NCBI RefSeq assembly: GCF_030534315.2
Contig: NZ_CP130558.2
Span: 1,516,001-1,580,000 of the forward strand
DNA: 64,000 nt
Direction of reading: 5' to 3'
DNA from: Thermoanaerobacterium sp. CMT5567-10
GTDB lineage: Bacteria; Bacillota; Thermoanaerobacteria; Thermoanaerobacterales; Thermoanaerobacteraceae
Below, piece by piece: positions 43,087 through 52,367 of this stretch (positions are counted from its first letter, which is position 1; every line of letters starts with the position of its first letter). The notes below the pieces were generated by a model, which saw only the letters and a program-made list of their open reading frames with translations, was not told the origin of the DNA and searched no databases. Position numbers and translations under genes: made by a program.

Positions 43087-44993
43087 TTAACCTTCGCACC
43101 GCTTTCTATGTCTTTATCGACAGTGACAACAGTCAATTTGCCTTCGTTTGATGCCGCCAAAATCATTCCATGTGATTCTATGCCTCTTAATTTTTTAGGC
43201 TCCAGATTTGCAACGAGGACGAGTTTTTTACCTATAAGTTCATCTGGTTTGTAATGCAGTGCAAGCCCTGACACAACTTGCCTTACCTCATCACCAACTT
43301 TAAGCTTAAGCTTTAATAATTTATCAGCGCCTTCTACTTTTTCCGCTTCCAATACTTCTGCAACCCTCAAATCAATTTTTGCAAAATCATCTATTTTGAT
43401 GTAATTTGTCTCTTCTTTTACATCTACTTTTTTAGAAGATTCTTTTTCAGCTTCTTTAAGCTCCTTTTCTACATCGATCCTTGGGAAAATATTCTCCCCT
43501 CTTTTGACTTTTGTGCCTGATTTCAGTAAGCCGAATTTAAGGCTATCCCATGTTCTTAAATCATTGCCAATTCCAAGCTGTTCATATATCTTGATAGGCG
43601 TATTTGGCATAAATGGCGTTATTAAAACTGCGACAAACCTCAACGATTCAACAAGGTTGTAAAGAACAGTTTTAAGCCTTTCTTTTTTACTTTCATCTTT
43701 TGCCAATACCCATGGCATCGTCTCGTCAATGTATTTATTTGCACGACCTACAAGCTTCCAAATTTCCGCAAGAGCATTTGAAAACTGCAACTTATCCATA
43801 TAGCTTTCAACAACTTTTGGCAAATTATTTGCGATAGATATTAACTCATTATCAACATCGTCTTTATCTAAAGCCTCAGGCACTACACCGTCGAAGTATT
43901 TTTCTACCATCGTTACAGTCCTGCTTAGAAGATTTCCAAAATCATTGGCAAGGTCAGAGTTTATCCTGGAAATCAAGGCTTCATTTGAGAATACGCCATC
44001 TGCCCCAAACGGAACTTCTCTTAAGAGAAAATACCTTATAGCATCTACACCGTATTTTGACACAAGCTCTTTCGGATCAACCACATTGCCCTTCGACTTT
44101 GACATCTTGCCGCCTTCTAAAATAAGCCAGCCATGGCCAAACACCTTCTTAGGTAGAGGCAAATCCAGCGCCATAAGCATTGCAGGCCATATAATGGTGT
44201 GGAATCTTACGATTTCCTTTCCAACAAGGTGCACATCTGCCGGCCAGTATTTTTTGAAATCTTCGTCGTGGTCTGTAGAATACCCCAATGCAGTTATATA
44301 GTTGGAAAGTGCGTCAATCCAAACATATATAACGTGTTTTGGATCGAATGGAACTTTTACGCCCCAGTCAAAGGACGTTCTGGATACGCACAAATCCTCA
44401 AGACCAGATTTTATAAAACTTACCATCTCATTCAGCCTTGATTCAGGCTGTATAAAATCTGGATGTTCTTCGTAATATTTAAGAAGTTTGTCTGCGTAAT
44501 TTGAAAGCTTAAAGAAATAGCTTTCCTCTTTTACAAGCTCTACAGGTCTGCCACAGTCTGGACAGTTTCCATCAACAAGCTGCTTCTCTGTCCAAAATGT
44601 CTCGCAAGGAGTACAGTACCATCCTTCATATTCGCTTTTGTATATGTCGCCTTTTTCATAAAGCTTTGTAAATATCTTTTGCACTATCTCTTCATGCTGC
44701 TTGTCTGTTGTCCTTATAAACTTATCATTGCTTATGTCCATCGTCTTCCACAAATCTTTTATCCACGCCACAATCTCATCAACATACTGTTTCGGCGTAA
44801 CGCCTTTTTCCTTAGCCTTTCTCTGTATCTTCTGACCATGCTCGTCTGTCCCTGTCAAAAACATCACATCGTACCCTGTAAGCCTTTTAAACCGTGCCAT
44901 CGCATCTGCAGCAACAGTTGTATAAGAATGACCTATGTGTAGTTTATCACTGGGATAATATATCGGTGTTGTAATGTAAAACGTCTTTGCCAT
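43083..44993 (-). CDS. metG: Methionyl-tRNA synthetase
   Basis: A 636-residue class I synthetase that charges tRNA-Met. H-I-G-H near residue 17 and K-M-S-K-S near 298 form the ATP site, and one zinc knuckle C-x2-C ... C-x2-C occurs near 127-146. After a linker, residues 530-636 form the C-terminal Arc1p/Trbp111-like tRNA-binding domain (D-F-A-K-I-D-L-R-V-A). GGAGG precedes ATG 44993. A Met T-box leader upstream controls it. The place matches metS of B. subtilis. Confidence 0.97.
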   Translation of the reverse strand: MAKTFYITTPIYYPSDKLHIGHSYTTVAADAMARFKRLTGYDVMFLTGTDEHGQKIQRKAKEKGVTPKQYVDEIVAWIKDLWKTMDISNDKFIRTTDKQHEEIVQKIFTKLYEKGDIYKSEYEGWYCTPCETFWTEKQLVDGNCPDCGRPVELVKEESYFFKLSNYADKLLKYYEEHPDFIQPESRLNEMVSFIKSGLEDLCVSRTSFDWGVKVPFDPKHVIYVWIDALSNYITALGYSTDHDEDFKKYWPADVHLVGKEIVRFHTIIWPAMLMALDLPLPKKVFGHGWLILEGGKMSKSKGNVVDPKELVSKYGVDAIRYFLLREVPFGADGVFSNEALISRINSDLANDFGNLLSRTVTMVEKYFDGVVPEALDKDDVDNELISIANNLPKVVESYMDKLQFSNALAEIWKLVGRANKYIDETMPWVLAKDESKKERLKTVLYNLVESLRFVAVLITPFMPNTPIKIYEQLGIGNDLRTWDSLKFGLLKSGTKVKRGENIFPRIDVEKELKEAEKESSKKVDVKEETNYIKIDDFAKIDLRVAEVLEAEKVEGADKLLKLKLKVGDEVRQVVSGLALHYKPDELIGKKLVLVANLEPKKLRGIESHGMILAASNEGKLTVVTVDKDIESGAKVK

Positions 44994-45032
44994 AAAAATC
45001 CTCCTCATCTTATAAATTTATTTTTAAGACGT

Positions 45033-45305
45033 AAAAAAACCCGCCTCCCAATCAGGGGCGAGTTTGTTCGCGTTACCACCCTTTTTCACATACGCCTCAC
45101 GGCAGTATGCCTCGTAAAGTGCCATCACACTCTTACTCTGTAACGGGAAATCCCGCCAAAGCCTACTTAGTTTCAGCTTTGAAGCTCGAGGTCCATGTTC
45201 AAAAGTTCATTCTCTACTGGCTTTCACCTGACCCAGCTCTCTTTAAGAGAAATTCCTTTCTACTCTTCCCTTCATTGCCTTTTTAATATATTATTTACAT
45301 CGTTA
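45033..45305 (-). ncRNA. T-box leader of metG, specifier AUG
   Basis: On the minus strand the leader holds the T-box core AAGGGTGGTAACGCG (about 45083-45069), which pairs with the NCCA end of uncharged tRNA. In stem I the bulge sequence GAACATGGACC places an ATG specifier (45196-45194), so it reads tRNA-Met. The terminator follows as CTCGCCCC ... GGGAGGCGGG plus seven T residues (to about 45033). Uncharged tRNA-Met should favour the antiterminator and turn metG on. Confidence 0.95.
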
Positions 45306-45311
45306 CATAAT

Positions 45312-45340
45312 AATATACTTTATCGCAAATGTATTGTCAA
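45312..45340 (-). promoter_or_regulatory. Promoter of the metG leader
   Basis: TTGACA (45340-45335), 17 bases, TATATT (45317-45312), placing the RNA start near 45305. It directly abuts the cca stop codon at 45341. Confidence 0.75.
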
Positions 45341-46744
45341 CTATATTTTCTCCATCTTCATTCTCTCTTCTACAAATTTTACAGCATCATCTTTATTTTC
45401 AATATTGCCGTAAAACTGGTTTTTTCTTAGTTCGTATAATATCTGATTTAAAAGCTTATAATCTTTAAGATCAAAATTGACTATTATATCCAAAGGTGTA
45501 AGAAGTGGAGTTTTTGTTTTCTCATAGTCCATGTACCTTCTAAGCATATTCAATATAAAACTTCTATAGCAAGAAGCTTCATTTAGCCGGCCTTGTCCCT
45601 TCATTGCAGCCACAACATCAGCCTGCGACAACAGTAAACATCCAATGGAATCATCTTCAAGGTCAGAAAAAAATTTAAACATAGTCTTATTCGACATACC
45701 ATTTACATAAATCGAAAATGGATTTGCATGGTAGAGGACCATCTTTTTTATCAAAGACGATTCTTTTTTAGCCATTTTTAACCTTTTGGTTATACCTGAT
45801 ACAATTTTTTCTCCCTTTACATCGTGATTGAAAAACTGAATATGATTATCAGCATCAATATAAATTGCATCTTTCTTGCCAATTTCGTGGAACATGGCTG
45901 CAATCTTTAATACATCTTTTAACTTATTTCCCGAAGAAAGTTCTTTGTTAAGGTAATTTAAAATTGTTTTTGTCATATCTGCAGGAAATCTGAGCTCCTG
46001 CACAATGCTTTCATATTCCTCAACTGTTTTAATCGAATGATACCACGAATCCAAAACCTGATAATAGCAGCCCCCTAATTCCTTCATGTTTTTTATTTCA
46101 GGAAATATTGAATCGATTAAGCCCAGCTCGTCCATCATTTTTATATATTTAAATGATTCATTTGATTTCAATATTGCATATATTTCATTCATAATTCTTT
46201 CCGATGAGATTTTACTAATCAGATTTGATTTTTCCTTTATAAGATTTTTTGTATCTTCTTCTATTGAAAATTTATACTTAGAAGCAAATCTCACGGCTCT
46301 AAGCATCCTTAAAGGATCGTCATCAAATGAATCTTTGCTTACACATCTAATCTTTTTATTTTGAAGGTCTCGTAACCCTCCAAATGGATCTATTATCAAA
46401 TTGCTATCAAAAAAATCATTTAATCTCAGTGCCATTGCATTTATTGTAAAATCTCTATGTCTTAAATCTTCTTCTATGTATTCGCCTCTTAATTGTGTAA
46501 AATCCATCATAATTTTTTCATACACAACTTTATACGTTCCTCTTTCTTCTGCATACGGGACATAAGAACCTCCTAGCTTTTCAGACACCATCTTTGATAT
46601 TGATGCAACATCGCCTATGACAGCAAAATCATAATCACTAATTTCTCTATTTAATAACCTATCTCTTATAGTTCCACCTACGACATAGACATTCTCAGCA
46701 AAATCATCAAGTATACGTTTTATCCTATTTATTAATATTGTCAT
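45341..46744 (-). CDS. cca: CCA tRNA nucleotidyltransferase with HD domain
   Basis: A 467-residue class II nucleotidyltransferase. The catalytic head has V-V-G-G-T-I-R-D-R-L and D-Y-D-F-A-V near residues 21-41, then R-R/H-R-D-F-T-I-N-A-M and the R-A-V-R-F-A segment. A degenerate HD region follows (F-H-E-I-G-K-K-D near 287 and H-H/N-H-D-V-K-G). It adds or repairs the tRNA 3' CCA end, or adds poly(A); the two cannot be told apart here with certainty. GGGGA lies before the ATG, 70 bases after spmB on the same strand. Confidence 0.88.
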   Translation of the reverse strand: MTILINRIKRILDDFAENVYVVGGTIRDRLLNREISDYDFAVIGDVASISKMVSEKLGGSYVPYAEERGTYKVVYEKIMMDFTQLRGEYIEEDLRHRDFTINAMALRLNDFFDSNLIIDPFGGLRDLQNKKIRCVSKDSFDDDPLRMLRAVRFASKYKFSIEEDTKNLIKEKSNLISKISSERIMNEIYAILKSNESFKYIKMMDELGLIDSIFPEIKNMKELGGCYYQVLDSWYHSIKTVEEYESIVQELRFPADMTKTILNYLNKELSSGNKLKDVLKIAAMFHEIGKKDAIYIDADNHIQFFNHDVKGEKIVSGITKRLKMAKKESSLIKKMVLYHANPFSIYVNGMSNKTMFKFFSDLEDDSIGCLLLSQADVVAAMKGQGRLNEASCYRSFILNMLRRYMDYEKTKTPLLTPLDIIVNFDLKDYKLLNQILYELRKNQFYGNIENKDDAVKFVEERMKMEKI

Positions 46745-46814
46745 CTTAAAAAATCCCCTTAGCTTTATAAGATATTACCATCTCTAGTATATCAAATTTT
46801 TAAAAGTAAACAAG

Positions 46815-47336
46815 CTAAAAAAACAGTCTACTGTAAAAAACTGATGAAAGTATAGCAACTATATCTGCTGCAATTCCTGCTATTATTGAATGCCTCATTT
46901 TTTTTACACCTACAGAACCAAAATAAACTGCCAAAACGTAAAAAGTTGTCTCCGTTGAACCATACATAACAGAAGCAAGTTTCGCTATAAAAGAATCAGG
47001 ACCTTTTGACTTGATTAATTCAGTAGCTATGCCTAATGAACCACTTCCTGAAAGAGGCCTTATAAGAGCCAGTGGTACAACATCTGATGGCATCCCTATT
47101 TTTGATGTAAAAGGTTCAATAAGCTTTGCAAGTGCGTCTAATGTGCCTGACGACCTTAAAACACCGACAGCCACCAGCATTGCCAGCAAGGCCGGAAATA
47201 TTTTTACCATCGTATTGATTCCATCCTTTGCACCATCAACAAACACTTCATATACTTTAACATGTTTTATTAGCCCATACAATGGAATTATCAACAAAAT
47301 AGACGGTATAATAAACTCTGATATTACTTTCAACAT
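46815..47336 (-). CDS. spmB: Spore maturation protein SpmB
   Basis: A 173-residue membrane protein of the nucleoside-recognition (Gate) family with five or so hydrophobic segments and the conserved R-P-L-S-G-S-G-S-L-G. With SpmA it is needed for full dehydration of the spore core. It starts 7 bases after spmA. Confidence 0.95.
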   Translation of the reverse strand: MLKVISEFIIPSILLIIPLYGLIKHVKVYEVFVDGAKDGINTMVKIFPALLAMLVAVGVLRSSGTLDALAKLIEPFTSKIGMPSDVVPLALIRPLSGSGSLGIATELIKSKGPDSFIAKLASVMYGSTETTFYVLAVYFGSVGVKKMRHSIIAGIAADIVAILSSVFYSRLFF

Positions 47337-47343
47337 AAAATAA

Positions 47344-47928
47344 TCACTCCTTAAAAAGTGGTGATTTTTCCAATACCTTTACAACTATGATTCCAGCAAT
47401 CAAGGCGGTAATACTAGAAAGAAGACCTACAACAACAAAGTCTGCCGGATTCTTAGCACCTAAAGATGCCCTTAAACCTATCATGACAGCAGGAAGCAGT
47501 TGAACTGATGCAGTATTTATAACAAGAAATGTACACATGGAATTTGATGCAACATCTCGATTATTTAATTCTTGAAGATACTCCATAGCCTTTATGCCAA
47601 AAGGTGTAGCTGCATTACCTAAACCCAGCATGTTGGCCGATATATTCATAATCATGGCACCAATCGCAGGATGATCTTCAGGCACTTCCGGAAAGAGTTT
47701 TATAATTGCAGGTTTCAGCAGCTTTGACAACACTTCCATAAGACCTGATTTTTCAGCAATCTGCATGATGCCGAGCCATAAAGACATTATACCTATTAAT
47801 CCGATAGATATAGTAACAGCTGCCTCAGACGAATCGATAATGGCTTTCGACACATCACCGATCCTGCCGTTTATTATACCTACTACTACGCCAATTCCTA
47901 TCATAAAAAACCAAATATAATTTATCAA
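47344..47928 (-). CDS. spmA: Spore maturation protein SpmA
   Basis: A 194-residue membrane protein of the Gate family with G-L-I-G-I-M-S-L-W-L-G and the conserved G-L-G-N-A-A-T-P-F-G-I-K-A-M. The best start is TTG 47928, giving M-I-N-Y-I-W-F-F like B. subtilis SpmA, because GGAGGAG lies 6 bases upstream; the ATG upstream lies inside that site. Divergent from abrB. Confidence 0.93.
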   Translation of the reverse strand: MINYIWFFMIGIGVVVGIINGRIGDVSKAIIDSSEAAVTISIGLIGIMSLWLGIMQIAEKSGLMEVLSKLLKPAIIKLFPEVPEDHPAIGAMIMNISANMLGLGNAATPFGIKAMEYLQELNNRDVASNSMCTFLVINTASVQLLPAVMIGLRASLGAKNPADFVVVGLLSSITALIAGIIVVKVLEKSPLFKE

Positions 47929-47989
47929 TTGTATCTCCTCCATTCTATAAAAATTTATGTTAATTTTTAAAAAAAATGCCATTAAAGTA

Positions 47990-48042
47990 TTGACTTATTT
48001 TGCAAAACTTGGTATTATTAGATATGCAAAGAATTTGTCGAA
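47990..48042 (+). promoter_or_regulatory. abrB promoter with a Spo0A box
   Basis: TTGACT (47990-47995), 17 bases, TATTAT (48013-48018). At 48034-48042 tttgtcgaa matches the Spo0A box TTTGTCRAA exactly, about 10 bases after the expected RNA start. In B. subtilis phosphorylated Spo0A represses abrB from the same position. Confidence 0.75.
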
Positions 48043-48068
48043 TTTTGTAGCTTTAGGAGGGGAGAGTA

Positions 48069-48317
48069 ATGTTGAAATCTACAGGAATAGTTCGAAAAGT
48101 TGATGAACTGGGAAGAGTCGTCATTCCTATCGAGCTTAGAAGGACACTGAATATAGCCGAAAGAGACGCTCTCGAAATTTATGTAGATGGTGAGCAGATT
48201 GTACTTAAAAAATATGAGCCTGCATGCATTTTTTGTGGCAATGCAGAAAACGTCGTTAATTACAAAGGTAAAAACATCTGCAAAAACTGTCTTGATGACA
48301 TTAAAAAAAGCGAATAA
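48069..48317 (+). CDS. abrB: AbrB family transition-state regulator
   Basis: An 82-residue protein with the AbrB swapped-hairpin DNA-binding domain at 1-52 (G-I-V-R-K-V-D-E-L-G-R-V-V-I-P-I-E-L-R-R). The C-terminal part has two C-x-x-C pairs (C-I-F-C and C-K-N-C), a zinc-ribbon-like tail common in clostridial AbrB proteins and absent from B. subtilis AbrB. GGAGGGG precedes the ATG. A Spo0A box sits in its promoter. It should repress post-exponential genes during growth. Confidence 0.94.
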   Translation: MLKSTGIVRKVDELGRVVIPIELRRTLNIAERDALEIYVDGEQIVLKKYEPACIFCGNAENVVNYKGKNICKNCLDDIKKSE

Positions 48318-48321
48318 GAAT

Positions 48322-48358
48322 AAAAAAATAATAGAAGTTTACCTTCTATTATTTTTTT
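48322..48358. terminator. Bidirectional terminator between abrB and the CDF gene
   Basis: A perfect 16-base stem (48322-48337 with 48343-48358) around TTTAC, with A7 and T7 as the outer bases, so it works on both strands. It overlaps the stop codon of the cation-efflux gene. Confidence 0.85.
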
Positions 48359-49235
48359 ATTCTATTTCATTCTTGTTGTAGGGCTCCATATGGACAATAA
48401 CTTCTGTAACACCAGGTATCTCATTTTTAAGCCTTTCTTCCAACTGACTGGCTATATCGTGAGCATCAATTATGTTTTCACTGGGATCTACCATGATATG
48501 GAGATCTATATTTATATCATCTTCTCGTCCTCTACTTCTTATTTGATGACAAGACAAAACACCTTTTACACTTACAGCAATGTCATGAATTCTCTTCGAA
48601 TCTACCACCACTCTATCGCACAAAATGTCAGAACTGTGCTTTATTATTTCTATACCGGCTTTTATAATGAAGATTGATATAATTACAGAAATGATAGGAT
48701 CGATGTAAGGCGAGATTCCAAGCTTTAATGCTATAAGCGTTATAAGCACAGACACAGATACATAAATATCACTTTTAGTGTGAAGCGAATCTGACACAAG
48801 TATATCACTTTTTAGCTTAACACCTTGCCTGTACTCGTAAGTAAAAACAAATATATTTACCAAGAGTGTTGCAATCATTATTATGAAGCTATCTAAAGTA
48901 ATCTTTGGAATAACAGGATTTAAAAATCGGCTGTAGGCTTCTTTTAGTATGTTGTAGCTGACCACAAACAGCATTACAGATATAAAAATGGACGAAAATG
49001 TCTCAAACTTTTTATGCCCATAGGGATGCTCTTCATCTTCTGGTTTTGATGCAAGGTAAATACCCACAAGCCCTACTATATTGCCTGAGCTATCTGATAG
49101 AGAATGATATCCGTCAGCCACCATACTAGCACTTTTAATGTACATACCGTATAAAAGTTTAGCTAATGCCACAATTATATTTAATGCCAAAATAAGTATT
49201 AAAACTTGTTTAACCTTTTTAAATGAATTCATCAT
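48357..49235 (-). CDS. Cation diffusion facilitator (CDF) metal exporter
   Basis: A 292-residue CDF protein with six membrane segments and a C-terminal cytoplasmic domain. The transport site is D-G-Y-H-S-L-S-D in segment 2 and D-S-L-H-T-K-S-D in segment 5; the D-x3-H/D pattern is shared by Zn, Mn and Fe exporters, so the metal is not certain. The C-terminal domain ends E-V-I-V-H-M-E-P. Its promoter is flanked by two copies of a palindrome, so it is likely controlled by a metal sensor. Not part of the conserved rsmI-abrB order of bacilli. Confidence 0.92.
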   Translation of the reverse strand: MMNSFKKVKQVLILILALNIIVALAKLLYGMYIKSASMVADGYHSLSDSSGNIVGLVGIYLASKPEDEEHPYGHKKFETFSSIFISVMLFVVSYNILKEAYSRFLNPVIPKITLDSFIIMIATLLVNIFVFTYEYRQGVKLKSDILVSDSLHTKSDIYVSVSVLITLIALKLGISPYIDPIISVIISIFIIKAGIEIIKHSSDILCDRVVVDSKRIHDIAVSVKGVLSCHQIRSRGREDDINIDLHIMVDPSENIIDAHDIASQLEERLKNEIPGVTEVIVHMEPYNKNEIE

Positions 49236-49250
49236 AAAACCGCCTTTTTA

Positions 49251-49362
49251 TATCAATTGATAATATTTAATATAATACATATTATATGCTTAAACTTAAA
49301 AATATGCAACACAATTAGAATTTTTTATTTTTGAAATTATTGATTATCATTATCAATTGATA
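49251..49362 (-). promoter_or_regulatory. CDF promoter with two identical palindromes
   Basis: On the minus strand TTGCAT (49309-49304), 17 bases, TATAAT (49286-49281). The palindrome TATCAATTGATA occurs at 49251-49262, about 13 bases after the expected RNA start, and again at 49351-49362, about 75 bases before it. The upstream copy lies within a Fur-box-like stretch (TGATAAT-G-ATAATCA, 49342-49356). A metal-dependent repressor such as Fur or MntR could bind here. Confidence 0.55.
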
Positions 49363-49380
49363 TTGAGAAACAGAATCGAA

Positions 49381-50196
49381 TTATCTGTCTTCCTTTAATG
49401 TAAGTTTATAAATTTCACTTTTTGGTATTTTTAATTGCTTTGCCGTCAATTTAATCGCTTCTTTTTTGTCCATACCACACTGAAGGTATTTTTGCAGAAG
49501 CTCATTAGGTTCCAGCGAAATCTCATCTTTTGCACCTTCAATTAAAACTACCAATTCTCCTTTTACCCCTTCACCTATTTTACATAAAACTTCCTCCACA
49601 GTTCCTCTCAAATACTCCTCGTGCACTTTTGTAAGCTCCCGCGCTATTACTATCTTTCTACCACCTATGCACGATTTAATTTCATTTAATGTAGAAATTA
49701 TTCTATGAGGTGCTTCATAAATGATAACTGTTTTCTTTTCTCTTGATATTTCCTTCATAGCATTTTCTCTATCACTTTTTTTAGTAGGTAAAAAGCCTAA
49801 AAAGACAAATTTCTTAGTGTCAAGTCCAGAACCTACAAGTGCTGTCGTTATAGCCGTTGCACCTGGAAGCGATATTACATTTATTTTTTCATTTATGCAA
49901 AGCTTCACAAGGTCTTCCCCAGGGTCAGATATGCCGGGTGTACCTGCATCTGTAACTAATGCTATGTTTTTCCCGGACTTTAACTCGTCAATAAGCTTTA
50001 ATCCACTTGAAACCTTGTTATGTTCGTGATAGCTTACAACTGTTTTTTTTATATCATAGTAATTTAAAAGTTTCATAGTTTGCCTTGTATCCTCTGCAGC
50101 AATAATATCTACTTCCTTAAGTATCCTTAAAACCCTTAATGTTATATCTTCAAGATTGCCTATTGGAGTCGGACATAAAAATAGATTTCCAGACAT
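49381..50196 (-). CDS. rsmI: 16S rRNA 2'-O-ribose C1402 methyltransferase RsmI
   Basis: A 271-residue SAM enzyme of the tetrapyrrole-methylase fold. Key segments are L-C-P-T-P-I-G-N-L-E-D-I-T at the N-terminus, A-A-E-D-T-R near 35, T-D-A-G-T-P-G-I-S-D-P-G near 82-93 and the C-terminal helix bundle. It modifies the decoding site of 16S rRNA. It starts one base after the trmN6-like gene stop, so they form one operon. Confidence 0.95.
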   Translation of the reverse strand: MSGNLFLCPTPIGNLEDITLRVLRILKEVDIIAAEDTRQTMKLLNYYDIKKTVVSYHEHNKVSSGLKLIDELKSGKNIALVTDAGTPGISDPGEDLVKLCINEKINVISLPGATAITTALVGSGLDTKKFVFLGFLPTKKSDRENAMKEISREKKTVIIYEAPHRIISTLNEIKSCIGGRKIVIARELTKVHEEYLRGTVEEVLCKIGEGVKGELVVLIEGAKDEISLEPNELLQKYLQCGMDKKEAIKLTAKQLKIPKSEIYKLTLKEDR

Positions 50197-50197
50197 T

Positions 50198-50944
50198 TTA
50201 TTCCTCCTCTATTGTAGTTTTGCCATATATGCTTAAAAGCTCGTCAGTGTATTTTCCTTCCCTATTATAAATGTACAAAGGCTTCATTATGATAACACCA
50301 CTTTTTGCACCTTTTTTAGCTTCAACCAATACTAAATTTGGTTTTTCTTCAACATATGGATGTACAAATCTAATTTTTTTAGGCTCGAGATTGCAAATCC
50401 TTAAATTATAAACAATATCCACAAGTCTATCCACCCTATGTACCATAAAAAACTTTCCACCGAATTTCAAAAGCTTAGATGCTACTTTGACAAAATCCTG
50501 CAATCCGCCATTTATCTCGTATCTTGAGATGTTCTCACTTTCATTGCTTTTATCAAATCCCGTCTTATGTGGCATATAAGGTGGATTTGTTGTCACTATA
50601 TCATATTTTTCAACACCTAACTTATCCACAATATTTCGTATATCATCATTTATTATTTCTATTCTGTCTGTAAAATTATTAAGTTCCACGTTTCTCAATG
50701 CAATGTTTGCAACATCACCTTGTATTTCCACACCTATAATATGTGTATCCCTAGACTTTCCAGCAATTAAGATAGGTATAATTCCAGTACCACAACCTAA
50801 ATCGATAATTTTATCTCCTCTTTTAGTGTATACAAAATTTGAAAGCAATACTGCATCCATTCCAAATTTGAATTTATATTCATGCTGAATAATTTTAAGT
50901 CCATTTAAATTTAAATCATCAATTCTTTCACCATTCTTTAGCAT
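50198..50944 (-). CDS. tRNA1(Val) A37 N6-methyltransferase-like protein (YabB family)
   Basis: A 248-residue class I SAM methyltransferase. Motif I is D-L-G-C-G-T-G-I-I-P near residue 47, and the catalytic N-P-P-Y near 118 marks adenine-N6 enzymes. It matches YabB in place and size, next to rsmI. The tRNA target is inferred from the E. coli homologue. Confidence 0.92.
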   Translation of the reverse strand: MLKNGERIDDLNLNGLKIIQHEYKFKFGMDAVLLSNFVYTKRGDKIIDLGCGTGIIPILIAGKSRDTHIIGVEIQGDVANIALRNVELNNFTDRIEIINDDIRNIVDKLGVEKYDIVTTNPPYMPHKTGFDKSNESENISRYEINGGLQDFVKVASKLLKFGGKFFMVHRVDRLVDIVYNLRICNLEPKKIRFVHPYVEEKPNLVLVEAKKGAKSGVIIMKPLYIYNREGKYTDELLSIYGKTTIEEE

Positions 50945-51063
50945 ATTCCCACCTCATTACAAATAATTTTACCATATTGATAAATTAATATAAATTGTAT
51001 TGAAAAATGGATATAAGCAAAGTATACTATATAAAGAGTTTATACATAGGGAGGAATGTGCTG

Positions 51064-52284
51064 GTGACGCACCCATTGTTAGTACCTCACGTATCATCAG
51101 AAATAGGAAATTTAAAAGCAGTTATTTTGCACAAGCCCGGAAAAGAATTAGAAAGGCTTACTCCTCAAAATCTATCAGAACTGCTTTTTGATGATATTCC
51201 ATGGGTTAGAAAGATACAAGAAGAACATGATGAGTTTGCAAAAGTATTAAGAGATAATGGTATAACTGTGTTTTATATTAAAGATCTCTTAAAAGATGTA
51301 TTAAAAGATGAGAATATAAAAGAACAATTTATTGTTGATCTTCTCAAGATAAATGGCATCACATATCTTGAGTCAAAAAATTATTTAAAAGATTACCTTA
51401 TGGATATAAGCTATGACGATATTGCAGAAATAGCCATTAGCGGCCTTGAAAAGGGAGATATTGATAGTGTCGTGCCAATGGGACTGGCAGAATTCATCTA
51501 TGAAGATCACTATTTTTATATTAAACCTCTCCCAAACATGTATTTTACAAGGGATCCGGGTGCAATGATAGATGGAGGCCTCATGATAAGCTCTATGAAA
51601 ACAGCTGCAAGAAGACCGGAGACTCTTATATTAAAATATATATACAAAAATCACGATATATTTAAGAGAAACAATATTCCATGTTGGTACGACAACACGT
51701 ATTTTCATTCTCTAGAAGGTGGAGATGTGCTGATATTAAGTGATAAAGTAATTGCAATAGGTTGCGGTGAGAGGACAACACCACAGGCTATAGAGCAGCT
51801 AGCACGCAATCTTTTTGAAGGTGGATCAACTGTTGAACATATCCTTGTGGTACAAATACCTATCAACAGGTCTTATATGCACCTTGATACAGTATTTACA
51901 ATGGTAGACAAAGAAAGATTCGTATTTTATCCCGGGATAAAAAGGGATTTAAGAGTGTTCAGCATAATAAAAGAGGATAAAGGTTTTTCAATAAAAAAGG
52001 AAAAAGATCTTCAGGATGCATTAAAATCAGCACTTAATCTAAGCAATATAGAGATAATACCAACAGGCGGTCTAAATACAATAACATCAGCAAGGGAACA
52101 ATGGAGCGACAGCACAAATACGCTTGCTATAGCACCTGGCAAAGTCATAACATATTCTCGAAATGAATCATCTAATAAAATAATGGAGAAAGAAGGCATT
52201 GAAGTCATCGGGATAGAAGGCTCTGAACTGTCAAGAGGTAGAGGCGGTCCAAGATGTATGAGTATGCCGCTAATAAGAGATTAG
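51064..52284 (+). CDS. arcA: Arginine deiminase
   Basis: A 406-residue guanidino-modifying enzyme that converts arginine to citrulline and ammonia. Motifs: L-K-A-V-I-L-H-K-P-G-K-E near residue 20, Y-F-T-R-D-P-G-A near 160, H-L-D-T-V-F near 275, and the C-terminal R-G-G-P-R-C-M-S with the nucleophile Cys. The chosen start is GTG 51064, 9 bases after GGGAGG; earlier in-frame codons overlap that site. The partner genes arcB and arcC are not in the window, so ATP gain from arginine cannot be shown here. Confidence 0.93.
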   Translation: MTHPLLVPHVSSEIGNLKAVILHKPGKELERLTPQNLSELLFDDIPWVRKIQEEHDEFAKVLRDNGITVFYIKDLLKDVLKDENIKEQFIVDLLKINGITYLESKNYLKDYLMDISYDDIAEIAISGLEKGDIDSVVPMGLAEFIYEDHYFYIKPLPNMYFTRDPGAMIDGGLMISSMKTAARRPETLILKYIYKNHDIFKRNNIPCWYDNTYFHSLEGGDVLILSDKVIAIGCGERTTPQAIEQLARNLFEGGSTVEHILVVQIPINRSYMHLDTVFTMVDKERFVFYPGIKRDLRVFSIIKEDKGFSIKKEKDLQDALKSALNLSNIEIIPTGGLNTITSAREQWSDSTNTLAIAPGKVITYSRNESSNKIMEKEGIEVIGIEGSELSRGRGGPRCMSMPLIRD

Positions 52285-52305
52285 GGGGCTTAACCCTCTT
52301 TTTAA
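52283..52305 (+). terminator. Weak terminator after arcA
   Basis: AGGG (52283-52286) can pair with CCCT (52294-52297), followed by CTTTTTAA. The stem is short. Confidence 0.4.
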
Positions 52306-52367
52306 TAATTTCTTAATATTTGTATTATATAATTATAAGTAAAAATACTATAGAGGGTGTGTTTTAT

